11,738 nucleotides of DNA from an uncultured Eubacteriales bacterium (GTDB lineage Bacteria; Bacillota; Clostridia; Oscillospirales; Butyricicoccaceae). A model generated the notes under the pieces. That model did no database searches, was not told where the DNA came from, and was given only the letters and a program-made list of their open reading frames with translations. The stretch lies in contig CAKTWY010000076.1 in assembly GCA_934630445.1 (NCBI GenBank), positions 1-11,738 of the forward strand, in the 5' to 3' direction. Every line of letters begins with the position of its first letter. The stretch's first letter is position 1. Position numbers and translations under genes: made by a program. This document shows, piece by piece, positions 1 to 6,197 of the stretch.

Positions 1-4
1 GATT

Positions 5-31
5 GGCATGTGCCGTCTCCGACGGCACGCC
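5..31. repeat. Hairpin H1 with TCC triloop
   Basis: Inverted repeat with perfect 8-bp arms, GTGCCGTC (10-17) and GACGGCAC (21-28), around a TCC loop. The stem extends by GGC (5-7) pairing GCC (29-31), with an AT bulge at 8-9. There is no T-run after it, so it is not a standard terminator. It is the first of four similar triloop hairpins in positions 5-223. Function unknown. Confidence 0.7.
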
Positions 32-42
32 ATGAAATTTGT

Positions 43-71
43 GCGCATCGCCTCGGAGAGGCGATATGCGC
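43..71. repeat. Hairpin H2 with GGA triloop
   Basis: Inverted repeat: CGCCTC (49-54) pairs with GAGGCG (58-63) around a GGA loop, and GCGCAT (43-48) pairs with ATGCGC (66-71), leaving a two-base AT bulge at 64-65. The loop is the reverse complement of the H1 loop. Its last paired base (71) directly abuts the first base of H3 (72), so the two stems could stack end to end in RNA. Confidence 0.7.
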
Positions 72-121
72 GTGGTAAGATATCCGCTCTGCGGATATCT
101 TACCACAAAAGGCGTTTTTTT
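72..121 (+). terminator. Perfect 16-bp hairpin H3 followed by a T7 run
   Basis: Two 16-nt arms (72-87 and 91-106) are exact reverse complements around a TCT loop. Seven Ts follow at 115-121, but eight bases (AAAAGGCG) separate the stem from the T-run, longer than in a classical intrinsic terminator. It could end a transcript entering from the left of the window, or be a repeat-derived hairpin like H1 and H2. Termination is an inference; the hairpin itself is certain. Confidence 0.5.
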
Positions 122-144
122 CCTACTGGATTTTTCTCGATTGC

Positions 145-182
145 CGTGCGCATTTTTCAATGCTTTGCATCTGGAGCGCACG
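145..182. repeat. Nested inverted repeat
   Basis: Outer arms CGTGCGC (145-151) and GCGCACG (176-182) are exact reverse complements. Inside them lies a small ATGC-ttt-GCAT hairpin (160-170). The outer stem is short for its loop and could occur by chance, but it sits among the H1-H4 hairpins. No function assigned. Confidence 0.35.
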
Positions 183-206
183 CACCATTTCTATCGCCTC
201 AGATCA

Positions 207-223
207 TGATCGCAGAGCGATCA
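207..223. repeat. Hairpin H4 with AGA triloop
   Basis: Perfect 7-bp arms TGATCGC (207-213) and GCGATCA (217-223) around AGA. Its core CGCAGAGCG is the exact reverse complement of the H3 core CGCTCTGCG, so H3 and H4 look like the same element type in opposite orientation. No T-run follows. Confidence 0.6.
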
Positions 224-376
224 CAAAATTGGGTTCCATTCGCTTGTATCCCGTCGCCAAATGCAGCCGCTTCGCACCATTTCCCATTCTGTTTGTGTTT
301 TTTCACGCATATTGTTCTGTAAATTTATATATTTCTGCCAAGAATATGCTCTGTTTTTTCTTTTTTCAGATTTGTA

Positions 377-405
377 TTGACCTTTTCTGCTTTTGCTGAT
401 ATTAT
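377..405 (+). promoter_or_regulatory. Sigma-A promoter of the kinase-LacI operon
   Basis: TTGACC (377-382) and TATTAT (400-405) are separated by exactly 17 bp, each one base from the vegetative consensus. The predicted transcription start is near 412, giving a leader of about 80 nt before the ATG at 494. A LacI-type palindrome begins four bases beyond the predicted start. Confidence 0.75.
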
Positions 406-415
406 AAGAAAAGGC

Positions 416-427
416 GCAAACGTTTAC
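416..427. promoter_or_regulatory. LacI-type operator (cre-like) at the kinase promoter
   Basis: GCAAACGTTTAC is a near-perfect palindrome with the central CG and AAACGTTT core typical of operators bound by LacI-family proteins, including CcpA cre sites. It lies at about +5 to +16 of the predicted transcript, a normal repression position. The nearest candidate regulator is the LacI protein encoded at 1454-2467 in the same operon, which would make it autoregulated. CcpA is the main alternative. A related palindrome is at 5919-5932. Confidence 0.65.
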
Positions 428-493
428 AGTTAAAATGGTTCTTTGCGCCAATTTTTATAAAAATGCCATCGTGCAGAAGGGGTAAATGGTTTC

Positions 494-1375
494 ATGAAAA
501 AATACGATACCTTTATCATCGGCCACATCACGGTAGACGAAGTCTGCGAGCCTGACGGAACGCGCTACGGGTTTTACGGCGGCGCTACGTTTTTCAGCGC
601 TTACGCCGCTGTCGCGGCGGGCGCGCGTACCGGCATCCTCACCAAAATGGCGCCCGAACAGAAAATGCTTATGGACGTGGTTGCAGTTCCGAATGAAGAC
701 ATCTTTTTTATTCCTTGTGCAGAAAATACCTCAATGACCAATCAATACCTTTCCGCAGACCGTGAACGCCGCCGTCTGATCGTGCAGTCTGTTGCGGATC
801 CCTTCCGCATCACCGATGTTCCCGATGTCGAATCCGAAATTTTCCATCTTGCCGGCCTCATCAACGGAGATTTTGAGCCGGGTATGATCGAAGCGCTGTC
901 CAAGCGCGGCAAGGTTGCGGTCGATATGCAGGGTTATCTTCGCTGCCTTAACCGCGAAACAATGGAAATGTATTTTGAAGATTATGCCGCGAAGAAGGAT
1001 ATCCTCCCCTATATCCACTTTTTGAAGACCGACGCGGCCGAGGCAGAGATACTAACCGGCACTGCGGACCGCGCAGAGGCCGCCAAAATGATGTATGACT
1101 GGGGCGCAAAGGAAATTATCATTACCCACAATACCGAAGTTCTCGTGTACGACGGCAAAGAAATTTACACCTGCCCCATCAAGTCGCGCAATCTGTCCGG
1201 CCGCACCGGCCGCGGAGACACGACGTTCGCCGCATACATGACCGAGCGTCTGCACGCCGACATCCCCACGGCGCTGCGCTTTGCAACTGCCATGGTATCA
1301 TATAAAATGGAAACGCCGGGTCCCTTCAAAAAAAGGCGCTCGGATGTAGAAGAATACATAAAGCTGTTTTATTGA
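494..1375 (+). CDS. PfkB-family carbohydrate/polyol kinase
   Basis: A 293-residue ribokinase-fold (PfkB) kinase, predicted to be cytoplasmic and to phosphorylate an imported sugar or polyol with ATP. The N-terminal strand IIGHITVDE (8-16) and the YGGATFFSAYAA segment (28-39) match the substrate-binding start of the family. LKTDAAEAEILTG (177-189) corresponds to the metal/phosphate region. GRTGRGDTT (236-244) is the C-terminal signature, with Asp242 as the expected catalytic base. The usual TGAGD is TGRGD here. From memory, this together with VDMQGYLR (143-150) and a PGP near residue 275 resembles Thermotoga maritima TM0415, an inositol-kinase-like PfkB protein; I could not align them. Length is normal. 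The ATG at 494 follows a GAAGGGG purine stretch at somewhat long spacing. It is first in an operon with the LacI gene. Exact substrate unknown. Confidence 0.85.
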   Translation: MKKYDTFIIGHITVDEVCEPDGTRYGFYGGATFFSAYAAVAAGARTGILTKMAPEQKMLMDVVAVPNEDIFFIPCAENTSMTNQYLSADRERRRLIVQSVADPFRITDVPDVESEIFHLAGLINGDFEPGMIEALSKRGKVAVDMQGYLRCLNRETMEMYFEDYAAKKDILPYIHFLKTDAAEAEILTGTADRAEAAKMMYDWGAKEIIITHNTEVLVYDGKEIYTCPIKSRNLSGRTGRGDTTFAAYMTERLHADIPTALRFATAMVSYKMETPGPFKKRRSDVEEYIKLFY

Positions 1376-1392
1376 TCGGCCTGTGTTTCCCT

Positions 1393-1415
1393 GTGCGGCC
1401 CGGCTTGTGCCGCAC
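1393..1415 (+). other. Intercistronic hairpin between kinase and LacI genes
   Basis: GTGCGGC (1393-1399) and GCCGCAC (1409-1415) form a 7-bp GC-rich stem with a 9-nt loop in the 78-bp gap. No T-run follows, so it is unlikely to be a full terminator. It could stabilise or process the kinase message, or merely reduce read-through into the regulator gene. Confidence 0.4.
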
Positions 1416-1453
1416 GGCCCAGGTCTCATCAGCACTCGCTGGAGGTTCGCAGT

Positions 1454-2467
1454 ATGAAAAGAGTTACGATTAAAGATATTGCCAGGGTGGCCAACGTGTC
1501 CTACGCGACTGTGTCGAGGGCTCTGTCGGATAATCCCGAAATCAGTGAAGCCACGCGCAGCCGCATTAAAAAGCTGTGTCATGAAATGGGGTATACGCCG
1601 AACGTCATGGCACGAAGTCTCGTTACACGCAGTACAAATACGCTTGGTATCATCGTTCCCGATGTATCCAATCCGTTTTTTTCCGAAATTGTGCTGTATA
1701 TGGAACGTTTTGCAGGCCTGCACGGCTACAGCTCGATTATCTGCAACTCCTGGCGCGACCTGGAGACGGAAAAGAAAGACCTTGAGCTGCTCTTCAGCAA
1801 GCAGATCGATGGTCTGATCTTTTCCCCGTTTTCTGCCGACTCGAGTGAATTTGTAAATGACTATGCAAAAAAAGTGCCTACCGTCATTGTCAGCGACAAT
1901 TTCACTGGTGAGAATTTGAGCCGCGTGCGCATCGATAATTTTATGGGCGCATACAACGGTACACGCCACCTGATCTCACTCGGGCACAAAAATATCACCC
2001 TGCTCGGCGTGCGCGATTCAAGCCTGACGCATAAAAACCGCAAGCACGGCTTCCTGGCGGCATCGTCGGAGTACAATATCGAAACCGATATCGTGTTCTC
2101 AACGTTCAATTCCAGCTCCATCGAAGCGGGCTACGAGCTTTCCAAAAAATATTTCAAATCGCATGCTAAGCTCCCGAGCGCAGTTTTTGCAATTAATGAC
2201 CTTGGCGCGCTCGGCGTTTTGCAGGCAGCGGACGAACTTGGCATCAGTGTACCAGAAGAGCTGTCGGTACTTGGATTTGACAACATTGTTTTTTCCGCCC
2301 TGCCGAAGATCATGCTTACAACCATTGCCAATCCCATCAGCGAGCTGTGCCGCGCGGCGATCGATCTGCTTCTCAACATGATCAACGGCTCCCAGACAGA
2401 ACCAACCGATATCTGCATCATGCCAAAGCTTGTGATCCGCAATTCGTGCGCCGCCGTCAAAGAATGA
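1454..2467 (+). CDS. LacI-family transcriptional regulator
   Basis: A 337-residue DNA-binding repressor of the LacI/GalR family. Residues ~4-23 (TIKDIARVANVSYATVSRAL) form the family helix-turn-helix, followed by the third helix and the hinge segment NVMARSLVTRSTNTLGIIVP (~50-69). The remainder is a periplasmic-binding-protein-like effector domain with typical landmarks: DVSNPFFSEI (~70), the LGFDNI segment near 271, and a final strand KLVIRNSC. Length is standard. GGAGG (1441-1445) sits 8 bp before the ATG at 1454. It lies 78 bp behind the kinase gene, on the same strand, with no evident promoter of its own, so co-transcription and autoregulation through the operator at 416-427 are likely. 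The effector is probably the imported sugar or its phosphate, but this cannot be read from sequence. Confidence 0.93.
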   Translation: MKRVTIKDIARVANVSYATVSRALSDNPEISEATRSRIKKLCHEMGYTPNVMARSLVTRSTNTLGIIVPDVSNPFFSEIVLYMERFAGLHGYSSIICNSWRDLETEKKDLELLFSKQIDGLIFSPFSADSSEFVNDYAKKVPTVIVSDNFTGENLSRVRIDNFMGAYNGTRHLISLGHKNITLLGVRDSSLTHKNRKHGFLAASSEYNIETDIVFSTFNSSSIEAGYELSKKYFKSHAKLPSAVFAINDLGALGVLQAADELGISVPEELSVLGFDNIVFSALPKIMLTTIANPISELCRAAIDLLLNMINGSQTEPTDICIMPKLVIRNSCAAVKE

Positions 2468-2517
2468 CGTTGAACAAAGTTTCACAGCGCTATGTTTCCA
2501 AAAACAAAATTTCTGCG

Positions 2518-2558
2518 AATCGTCCGCAGGCTCAAAATGAGCCCGCGGACGATTTTTT
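2518..2558 (+). terminator. Intrinsic terminator of the kinase-LacI operon
   Basis: Sixteen-nt arms (2518-2533 and 2539-2554) pair with a single A/C mismatch around a 5-nt AAAAT loop and run into six Ts (2553-2558). It lies 51 bp after the LacI stop and faces the convergent transporter operon. On the minus strand the stem is followed only by an interrupted T stretch, so it is at best a weak terminator there. No other terminator for the transporter operon is visible. Confidence 0.88.
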
Positions 2559-2621
2559 ATGCTGACGGACCGGACCTGGCCGGGCAGACGCACGCTATGC
2601 CTGTCAACATAAACTTTGGTA

Positions 2622-4019
2622 TTACTGCTGGGCGATCCAATCCTCAGATTCCTTCTGTACCGCGTCAAGCGTGGCGGCGACCTCCTTTCCGTTCAGGACC
2701 ACGTCCTGAATGCCGGTCATGAGCGCAGACTCCGGCTGTCCTACACGATAGACATAGCGCGGCGCCCACAGGCATTCGACTGATTCAAACATTCTCTGGA
2801 TGTTCTCGTCGTTTTTCACCTCGTCAAATTCGAGCACCGCTTTGGAAGCCGGCAGGCCTTCATAGCGCTGGTTTTCCCAGAAGAACTCCGTAAACGCATC
2901 GCTTGCGGTGAACTTCAGCCACTCCCAGGCGGCGTCCTTGACATCGCACGCGGCACTGATGCCGATCGGACTTCCGTTGAACATGCCACCCATGCCATAC
3001 GCTTCATTGACGAACAGGATCGAGGTTCCATAGCGCTCGCCCAGCCCCAGGGCATTGACATTGTTCAAATCAAGCGGAGCGACCCGGATATGCATCGCAA
3101 TATTGTTGTCCGCCGTACCAAACAGCTCGCCGCCCTGATTGGACATCGCGCCTTCCGGACAGAGCTTGTCAAGGTCAACCAGCCACTGGAGGGCCTGCTT
3201 CATGGTATCGCTGTTGAAATTCAGCTTCAGATCTTTCGCGCGCCATCCCGTGCCCCAGGTACCGCCAAAGGCCTCGTTCAGATTCATGACGATATCCGTT
3301 GCCTTCTTGCCATTGTAAAACGCGCCGTAATTCTGCTCGCCGGTTACAGGGTTCGTACCGGTCATGAGCTTCGCTTTTTCAAGCACTTCTTCGGGTGTCG
3401 GTTCGGCGGAGAGATATTCTACGCCCCAATCGTCGAAGATCTGCTTGTCATACACGATAAAGCGCGTATCGCCGATCATCGGCAGGCCGTAGATCTGCGG
3501 CTCGGAGTCATCGGGGCCGACGACCTTCCAGCCGTCGATCTGGCCGTCGATGTAGACGCCCAGATCAAAGCTGTCGCGGTCGATGTACGGCTGCAGCGGC
3601 TCGAGCAGGCCCTGGTCGGCAATGCTCGCAATGCCCGGCAGCTGGTAGACGTCCGCTTCCTTGGCCATGATCATGGTCTGCGTCTTCTTCTGATAATCAT
3701 CCCAGCCCATCAGGATGAACTCCACGTCGATGTCGGCGTGTTCTTTTTCAAAAGCTTCTTCCAGGACGGAGAGCCCCTTGTTCGTTTGCCCGCTGATGGC
3801 GTCTGTCGAATCCTCCATCTTGAAATCGCCGATCCACTGCACCCTGACCCTGGTCTTCTCCGCGGGTTTTTCCGCAGGTTTTTCTTCCCCTGTGCCGGAC
3901 TGCCCGCTCTGCTGCGGCTGCTCACTCTGCTGCGGCTCGCTGCTGCAGCCACTCAGCATCAGCGCCGCCAGCATCATCATGGCCAGTACCATCGCTAAGA
4001 TCCGTTTCTTACCGTTCAT
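2622..4019 (-). CDS. Sugar ABC transporter substrate-binding lipoprotein
   Basis: A 465-residue family 1 extracellular solute-binding protein that captures a carbohydrate outside the membrane and hands it to the two permeases encoded upstream. The N-terminus is a lipoprotein signal: basic MNGKKR, a hydrophobic stretch, then lipobox LSGC with Cys25 as the predicted acylated residue. A Gln/Ser/Pro/Glu/Lys-rich linker (~26-54) containing repeated EKPA leads to the mature domain, which opens VRVQWIGDF. DVEFILMGWDDYQKKTQTMI and the LPGIASIADQGLLEPLQPYI segment match the usual first-lobe layout. AAGGAG lies 7-8 bp before the ATG at 4019. The gene is third in the operon, 75 bp after permease 2. Ligand unknown; the family covers oligosaccharides, monosaccharides and polyols. 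Confidence 0.9.
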   Translation of the reverse strand: MNGKKRILAMVLAMMMLAALMLSGCSSEPQQSEQPQQSGQSGTGEEKPAEKPAEKTRVRVQWIGDFKMEDSTDAISGQTNKGLSVLEEAFEKEHADIDVEFILMGWDDYQKKTQTMIMAKEADVYQLPGIASIADQGLLEPLQPYIDRDSFDLGVYIDGQIDGWKVVGPDDSEPQIYGLPMIGDTRFIVYDKQIFDDWGVEYLSAEPTPEEVLEKAKLMTGTNPVTGEQNYGAFYNGKKATDIVMNLNEAFGGTWGTGWRAKDLKLNFNSDTMKQALQWLVDLDKLCPEGAMSNQGGELFGTADNNIAMHIRVAPLDLNNVNALGLGERYGTSILFVNEAYGMGGMFNGSPIGISAACDVKDAAWEWLKFTASDAFTEFFWENQRYEGLPASKAVLEFDEVKNDENIQRMFESVECLWAPRYVYRVGQPESALMTGIQDVVLNGKEVAATLDAVQKESEDWIAQQ

Positions 4020-4063
4020 ATCCGTACTCCTTTCATTTTTCGCCTCTCGCTTTTATGCTCTGA

Positions 4064-4080
4064 CCGGCTTTGCACCGGTA
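4064..4080 (-). other. Small stem-loop before the binding-protein gene
   Basis: On the minus strand ACCGG and CCGGT form a 5-bp stem with a 7-nt loop in the 75-bp gap between permease 2 and the binding protein. No T-run follows. It might be a processing or stabilising element that lets the binding protein be made in excess, but it is short and could be chance. Confidence 0.25.
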
Positions 4081-4094
4081 AAACATCCTTTGCC

Positions 4095-4943
4095 TCATTC
4101 ACCCTTTACGCCTGAAAGCGCAATGCTCTCAATGATGTACTTCTGCATGCTTAAAAACACGATCAGCACCGGAATGACCCCTAAAAACGCCACGCACATC
4201 GTACTGCCCGCAAGCCGCGTGCCTCCCTCCTGTGAAAAGGAGGAGATGAAGATCGGCACTGTCTTGAACTTTTCACCCGTCAGAATAACCAGCGGCCATA
4301 AAAACGAGTTCCAGCTGTCCATGAATTTCAAAATCACAATCGTCGCTACGATCGGCCCGGTCAAAGGCACCATCACGCGGCAGAAAATCCCGAATTCACT
4401 CGCACCGTCGATCTGCGCCGCCTCGCGCAGACTGTCCGGCAGCTTGTCGAAAAACTGTTTGACCAGCATCACGCCGAACCCGTCGATCAGCCCCGGCAGG
4501 ATCAGCGGCAGAAAATTATTTGTCAGCCCCAGCTTCGCAAATACCTGAAACATCGGGATCATTCTCGTCTCGAACGGAATCATCATCGTTGCCATAATGA
4601 TATAAAAAATCGCTTTCTTACCGTGAAACTTCCCCTTCGAGAGCGCATATCCGCCCGTCAGCACCGCGGCGAGATTCACCGCCACCGTACATACCGCGAT
4701 GATGAACGAATTTTTATACGCAGTCAGAATCGCTCCGTTCTCCGTCACCACCTTGAAGTTGAACAGCGACGGCTCTTTTAAGACAAATGACGGCGGGAAC
4801 GGCGGCTGAATATTTGCATACCGCTCAAAGGACACCACGATCATCCATACAAACGGCATGATAAAGATGATTCCAACTGTGAAAAGCAGCAGGATCGCCA
4901 CCATATCCCACAGATGCGTCCGCTTTTTATACCCTGTTTTCAT
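4095..4943 (-). CDS. Carbohydrate ABC transporter permease 2 (MalG-type)
   Basis: A 282-residue inner-membrane permease subunit of a CUT1-type sugar importer. Hydrophobic segments are visible at roughly 14-38, 78-98, 112-123, 145-165, 196-218 and 247-266. The EAA loop that docks the ATPase is EAAQIDGAS (174-182), followed by the FCRVMVPL segment. The C-terminus QKYIIESIALSGVKG is typical of MalG-like proteins. I chose the ATG at 4943 because a strong GAGGAGGT Shine-Dalgarno site precedes it. An in-frame ATG at 4994 would add 17 hydrophilic residues and overlap permease 1. With the chosen start the two permease genes are 14 bp apart. Confidence 0.9.
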   Translation of the reverse strand: MKTGYKKRTHLWDMVAILLLFTVGIIFIMPFVWMIVVSFERYANIQPPFPPSFVLKEPSLFNFKVVTENGAILTAYKNSFIIAVCTVAVNLAAVLTGGYALSKGKFHGKKAIFYIIMATMMIPFETRMIPMFQVFAKLGLTNNFLPLILPGLIDGFGVMLVKQFFDKLPDSLREAAQIDGASEFGIFCRVMVPLTGPIVATIVILKFMDSWNSFLWPLVILTGEKFKTVPIFISSFSQEGGTRLAGSTMCVAFLGVIPVLIVFLSMQKYIIESIALSGVKGE

Positions 4944-4957
4944 CTCGCCCACCTCCT

Positions 4958-5830
4958 CTATACGTCCATCTTCGTCAGCTTCATATTGAGCCATGTAAAG
5001 ACAAGGATGATCGCGAACAGGATGTAGGCCGCCGCAGAAGCCACGCCAAACTCATAATTGCCGAAGCCGCGCTCATAAATAAAGCCTACGATCGTATGCA
5101 GCGCGCGCGCCGGGCTGCCCTGCGGCCCGTTGCCGAGCACATAGATGTCTGTAAAGCGCTGCAGGCCGTTGATCCAGCCCATTACAATGAGAAAAGCAAA
5201 CGCGCCCTTCATCTGCGGCAGGGTGATATACCGCACCGCCTTCAGCCGCGTGCAGCCGTCGACATATGCCGCTTCATAATACTCCGGAGAGATCGCCTGC
5301 AGATACGCCAGGAAAATGATGATATTGAATCCCAGCGTCCTCCATACGCCGAGGAGCACCGCTCCCCACCGGGCCGACCAGCCGTTTTCCAGCCAGCTGA
5401 TCGCCGGAACGCCGAACACGCCCAGCAGGCTGTTTAAGATGCCGTTCGGATGCAGAACGAAGAGAAACAGCGTGCCTGCCGCGACGGCCGGCGTGATATA
5501 CGGGATAAAAAAGAGAGATTTCAACGCGTTTTTGCAGGCAAAGAGATTGTTGATCACCACAGACAGGACAAAACCGATGGGCACCGCGATCAAAAGCTGG
5601 AAAAAGGTGATGAAAAACGTGTTGAAGATCGCCTTGCGGAACACCTCGTTTTTAAATATGTACAGATAATTGCTCAGGCCGTTGAAGGATTCGATCGTTC
5701 CGTTTGATTTCATAAAGCTCAGACGGAACGATTCAAACACCGGGTATGCGATGAACATCGCGATCCCCACCACTGTCGGCAGCAAAAACAGATACCAGAT
5801 CACCTGGGAACCATGTTGCTTCTTCCTCAC
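4958..5830 (-). CDS. Carbohydrate ABC transporter permease 1 (MalF/UgpA-type)
   Basis: The first permease of the importer, 290 residues from the GTG at 5830. Hydrophobic segments are visible near 11-30, 71-94, 105-127, 155-178, 208-222 and 262-282. The EAA loop is YYEAAYVDGCTRL (184-196), followed by the YITLPQM segment. The GTG is favoured because GGAGAGGAG ends four bases before it and the protein then starts MRKKQHGS, normal in length for the family. ATGs at 5875 (weak AGGCGG upstream) or 5896 would add 15 or 22 basic residues, and the farthest ATG at 5995 is improbable. It is first in the operon and partners with permease 2. No ATPase gene lies in the window, so a shared MsmX/UgpC-type ATPase from elsewhere is the likely energiser. 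Confidence 0.88.
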   Translation of the reverse strand: MRKKQHGSQVIWYLFLLPTVVGIAMFIAYPVFESFRLSFMKSNGTIESFNGLSNYLYIFKNEVFRKAIFNTFFITFFQLLIAVPIGFVLSVVINNLFACKNALKSLFFIPYITPAVAAGTLFLFVLHPNGILNSLLGVFGVPAISWLENGWSARWGAVLLGVWRTLGFNIIIFLAYLQAISPEYYEAAYVDGCTRLKAVRYITLPQMKGAFAFLIVMGWINGLQRFTDIYVLGNGPQGSPARALHTIVGFIYERGFGNYEFGVASAAAYILFAIILVFTWLNMKLTKMDV

Positions 5831-5918
5831 TGCTCTCCTCTCCACTCCCCTTTTGGGCATTTCTGACGCTTTCATTCTGATCGACCGCCTTTCCATTGCC
5901 TGTTCGGTGGATGAATTG

Positions 5919-5932
5919 TGCGAACGCTTGCT
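5919..5932. promoter_or_regulatory. cre-like/LacI-type palindrome in transporter leader
   Basis: TGCGAACGCTTGCT fits the cre core TGNNANCGNTNNC. Its inner 12 bases match the operator at 416-427 at 9 of 12 positions, with all differences being transitions. It lies about 130 nt downstream of the predicted transporter transcription start and about 90 nt before the first gene, where a bound repressor could act as a roadblock. Either the local LacI protein or CcpA could bind it. Confidence 0.45.
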
Positions 5933-6069
5933 CCTTCGCACTGTAAAAATTTTATAAATGCCGTGTAAAATATAAGAGAACCATGTTGACTGCATGTGGG
6001 AAAAACCATTTGTCAGTATGTACTATGTGTGCGGAGGATAATCTTTTTTTGCGTGGTCATTATAACTAA

Positions 6070-6098
6070 ATTATAAGAAGCGGCCTGTGTGCATTCAA
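6070..6098 (-). promoter_or_regulatory. Sigma-A promoter of the transporter operon
   Basis: Reading the minus strand, TTGAAT (6098-6093) and a perfect TATAAT (6075-6070) are separated by 17 bp. The predicted start is near 6063, giving a leader of roughly 230 nt to the GTG at 5830. The -35 box is imperfect, which suits activation by the divergently encoded AraC regulator. Confidence 0.65.
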
Positions 6099-6112
6099 GT
6101 TGCAATGTTGCA
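6099..6112. promoter_or_regulatory. Candidate regulator-binding repeat between divergent promoters
   Basis: TGCAA-tg-TTGCA (6101-6112) is a small inverted repeat. The same bases can be read as a direct repeat of GTTGCA (6099-6104 and 6107-6112) with 8-bp spacing. It abuts the -35 box of the transporter promoter on its upstream side and lies 17 bp before the -35 box of the AraC promoter. AraC-family activators often bind next to -35 boxes, so this is a plausible but unproven site. Confidence 0.4.
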
Positions 6113-6128
6113 TATATAACGCATTATG

Positions 6129-6157
6129 TTGACAAAATGAAGACGGCGTGATATGAA
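6129..6157 (+). promoter_or_regulatory. Promoter of the AraC-family gene
   Basis: TTGACA (6129-6134, perfect) and TATGAA (6152-6157) are 17 bp apart, with an extended -10 TG at 6149-6150. The predicted transcription start near 6164 lies downstream of the first in-frame ATG at 6153, so translation must begin later, at 6198. Confidence 0.65.
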
Positions 6158-6197
6158 TAGGACAGCAAAACAATTTGGTGAAGAAGGGGAATGGGAT

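Larger units (their letters stand above)
1..376. other. Non-coding leader region with hairpins, no gene
   Basis: I see no convincing gene before the promoter at 377. Short open frames exist but have no good Shine-Dalgarno site, run straight through the palindromes and read as low-complexity sequence. Besides H1-H4, two short repeats are visible. CGCACCATTTC occurs at 181-191 and 273-283. ATCGCCTC followed by GGA or AGA occurs at 47-57 and 193-203; the second copy lacks its matching right arm and may be a decayed hairpin. Positions ~285-376 are T-rich on the plus strand with nothing recognisable. Confidence 0.6.

Noticed and set aside
5..223. CRISPR array or tRNA cluster as an explanation of the left-end repeats
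   Set aside because: The hairpins differ in stem sequence and spacing with no constant repeat-spacer unit, and none folds as a tRNA cloverleaf or carries a CCA end.
8..322. Possible 104-residue gene at the left end of the window
   Set aside because: It runs through three palindromic hairpins, has no Shine-Dalgarno site, and the protein has no recognisable motif.
3090..3998. 302-codon open frame on the plus strand
   Set aside because: It lies wholly antisense to the clear sugar-binding lipoprotein gene and its translation matches no family; GC-rich third positions create such shadow frames.
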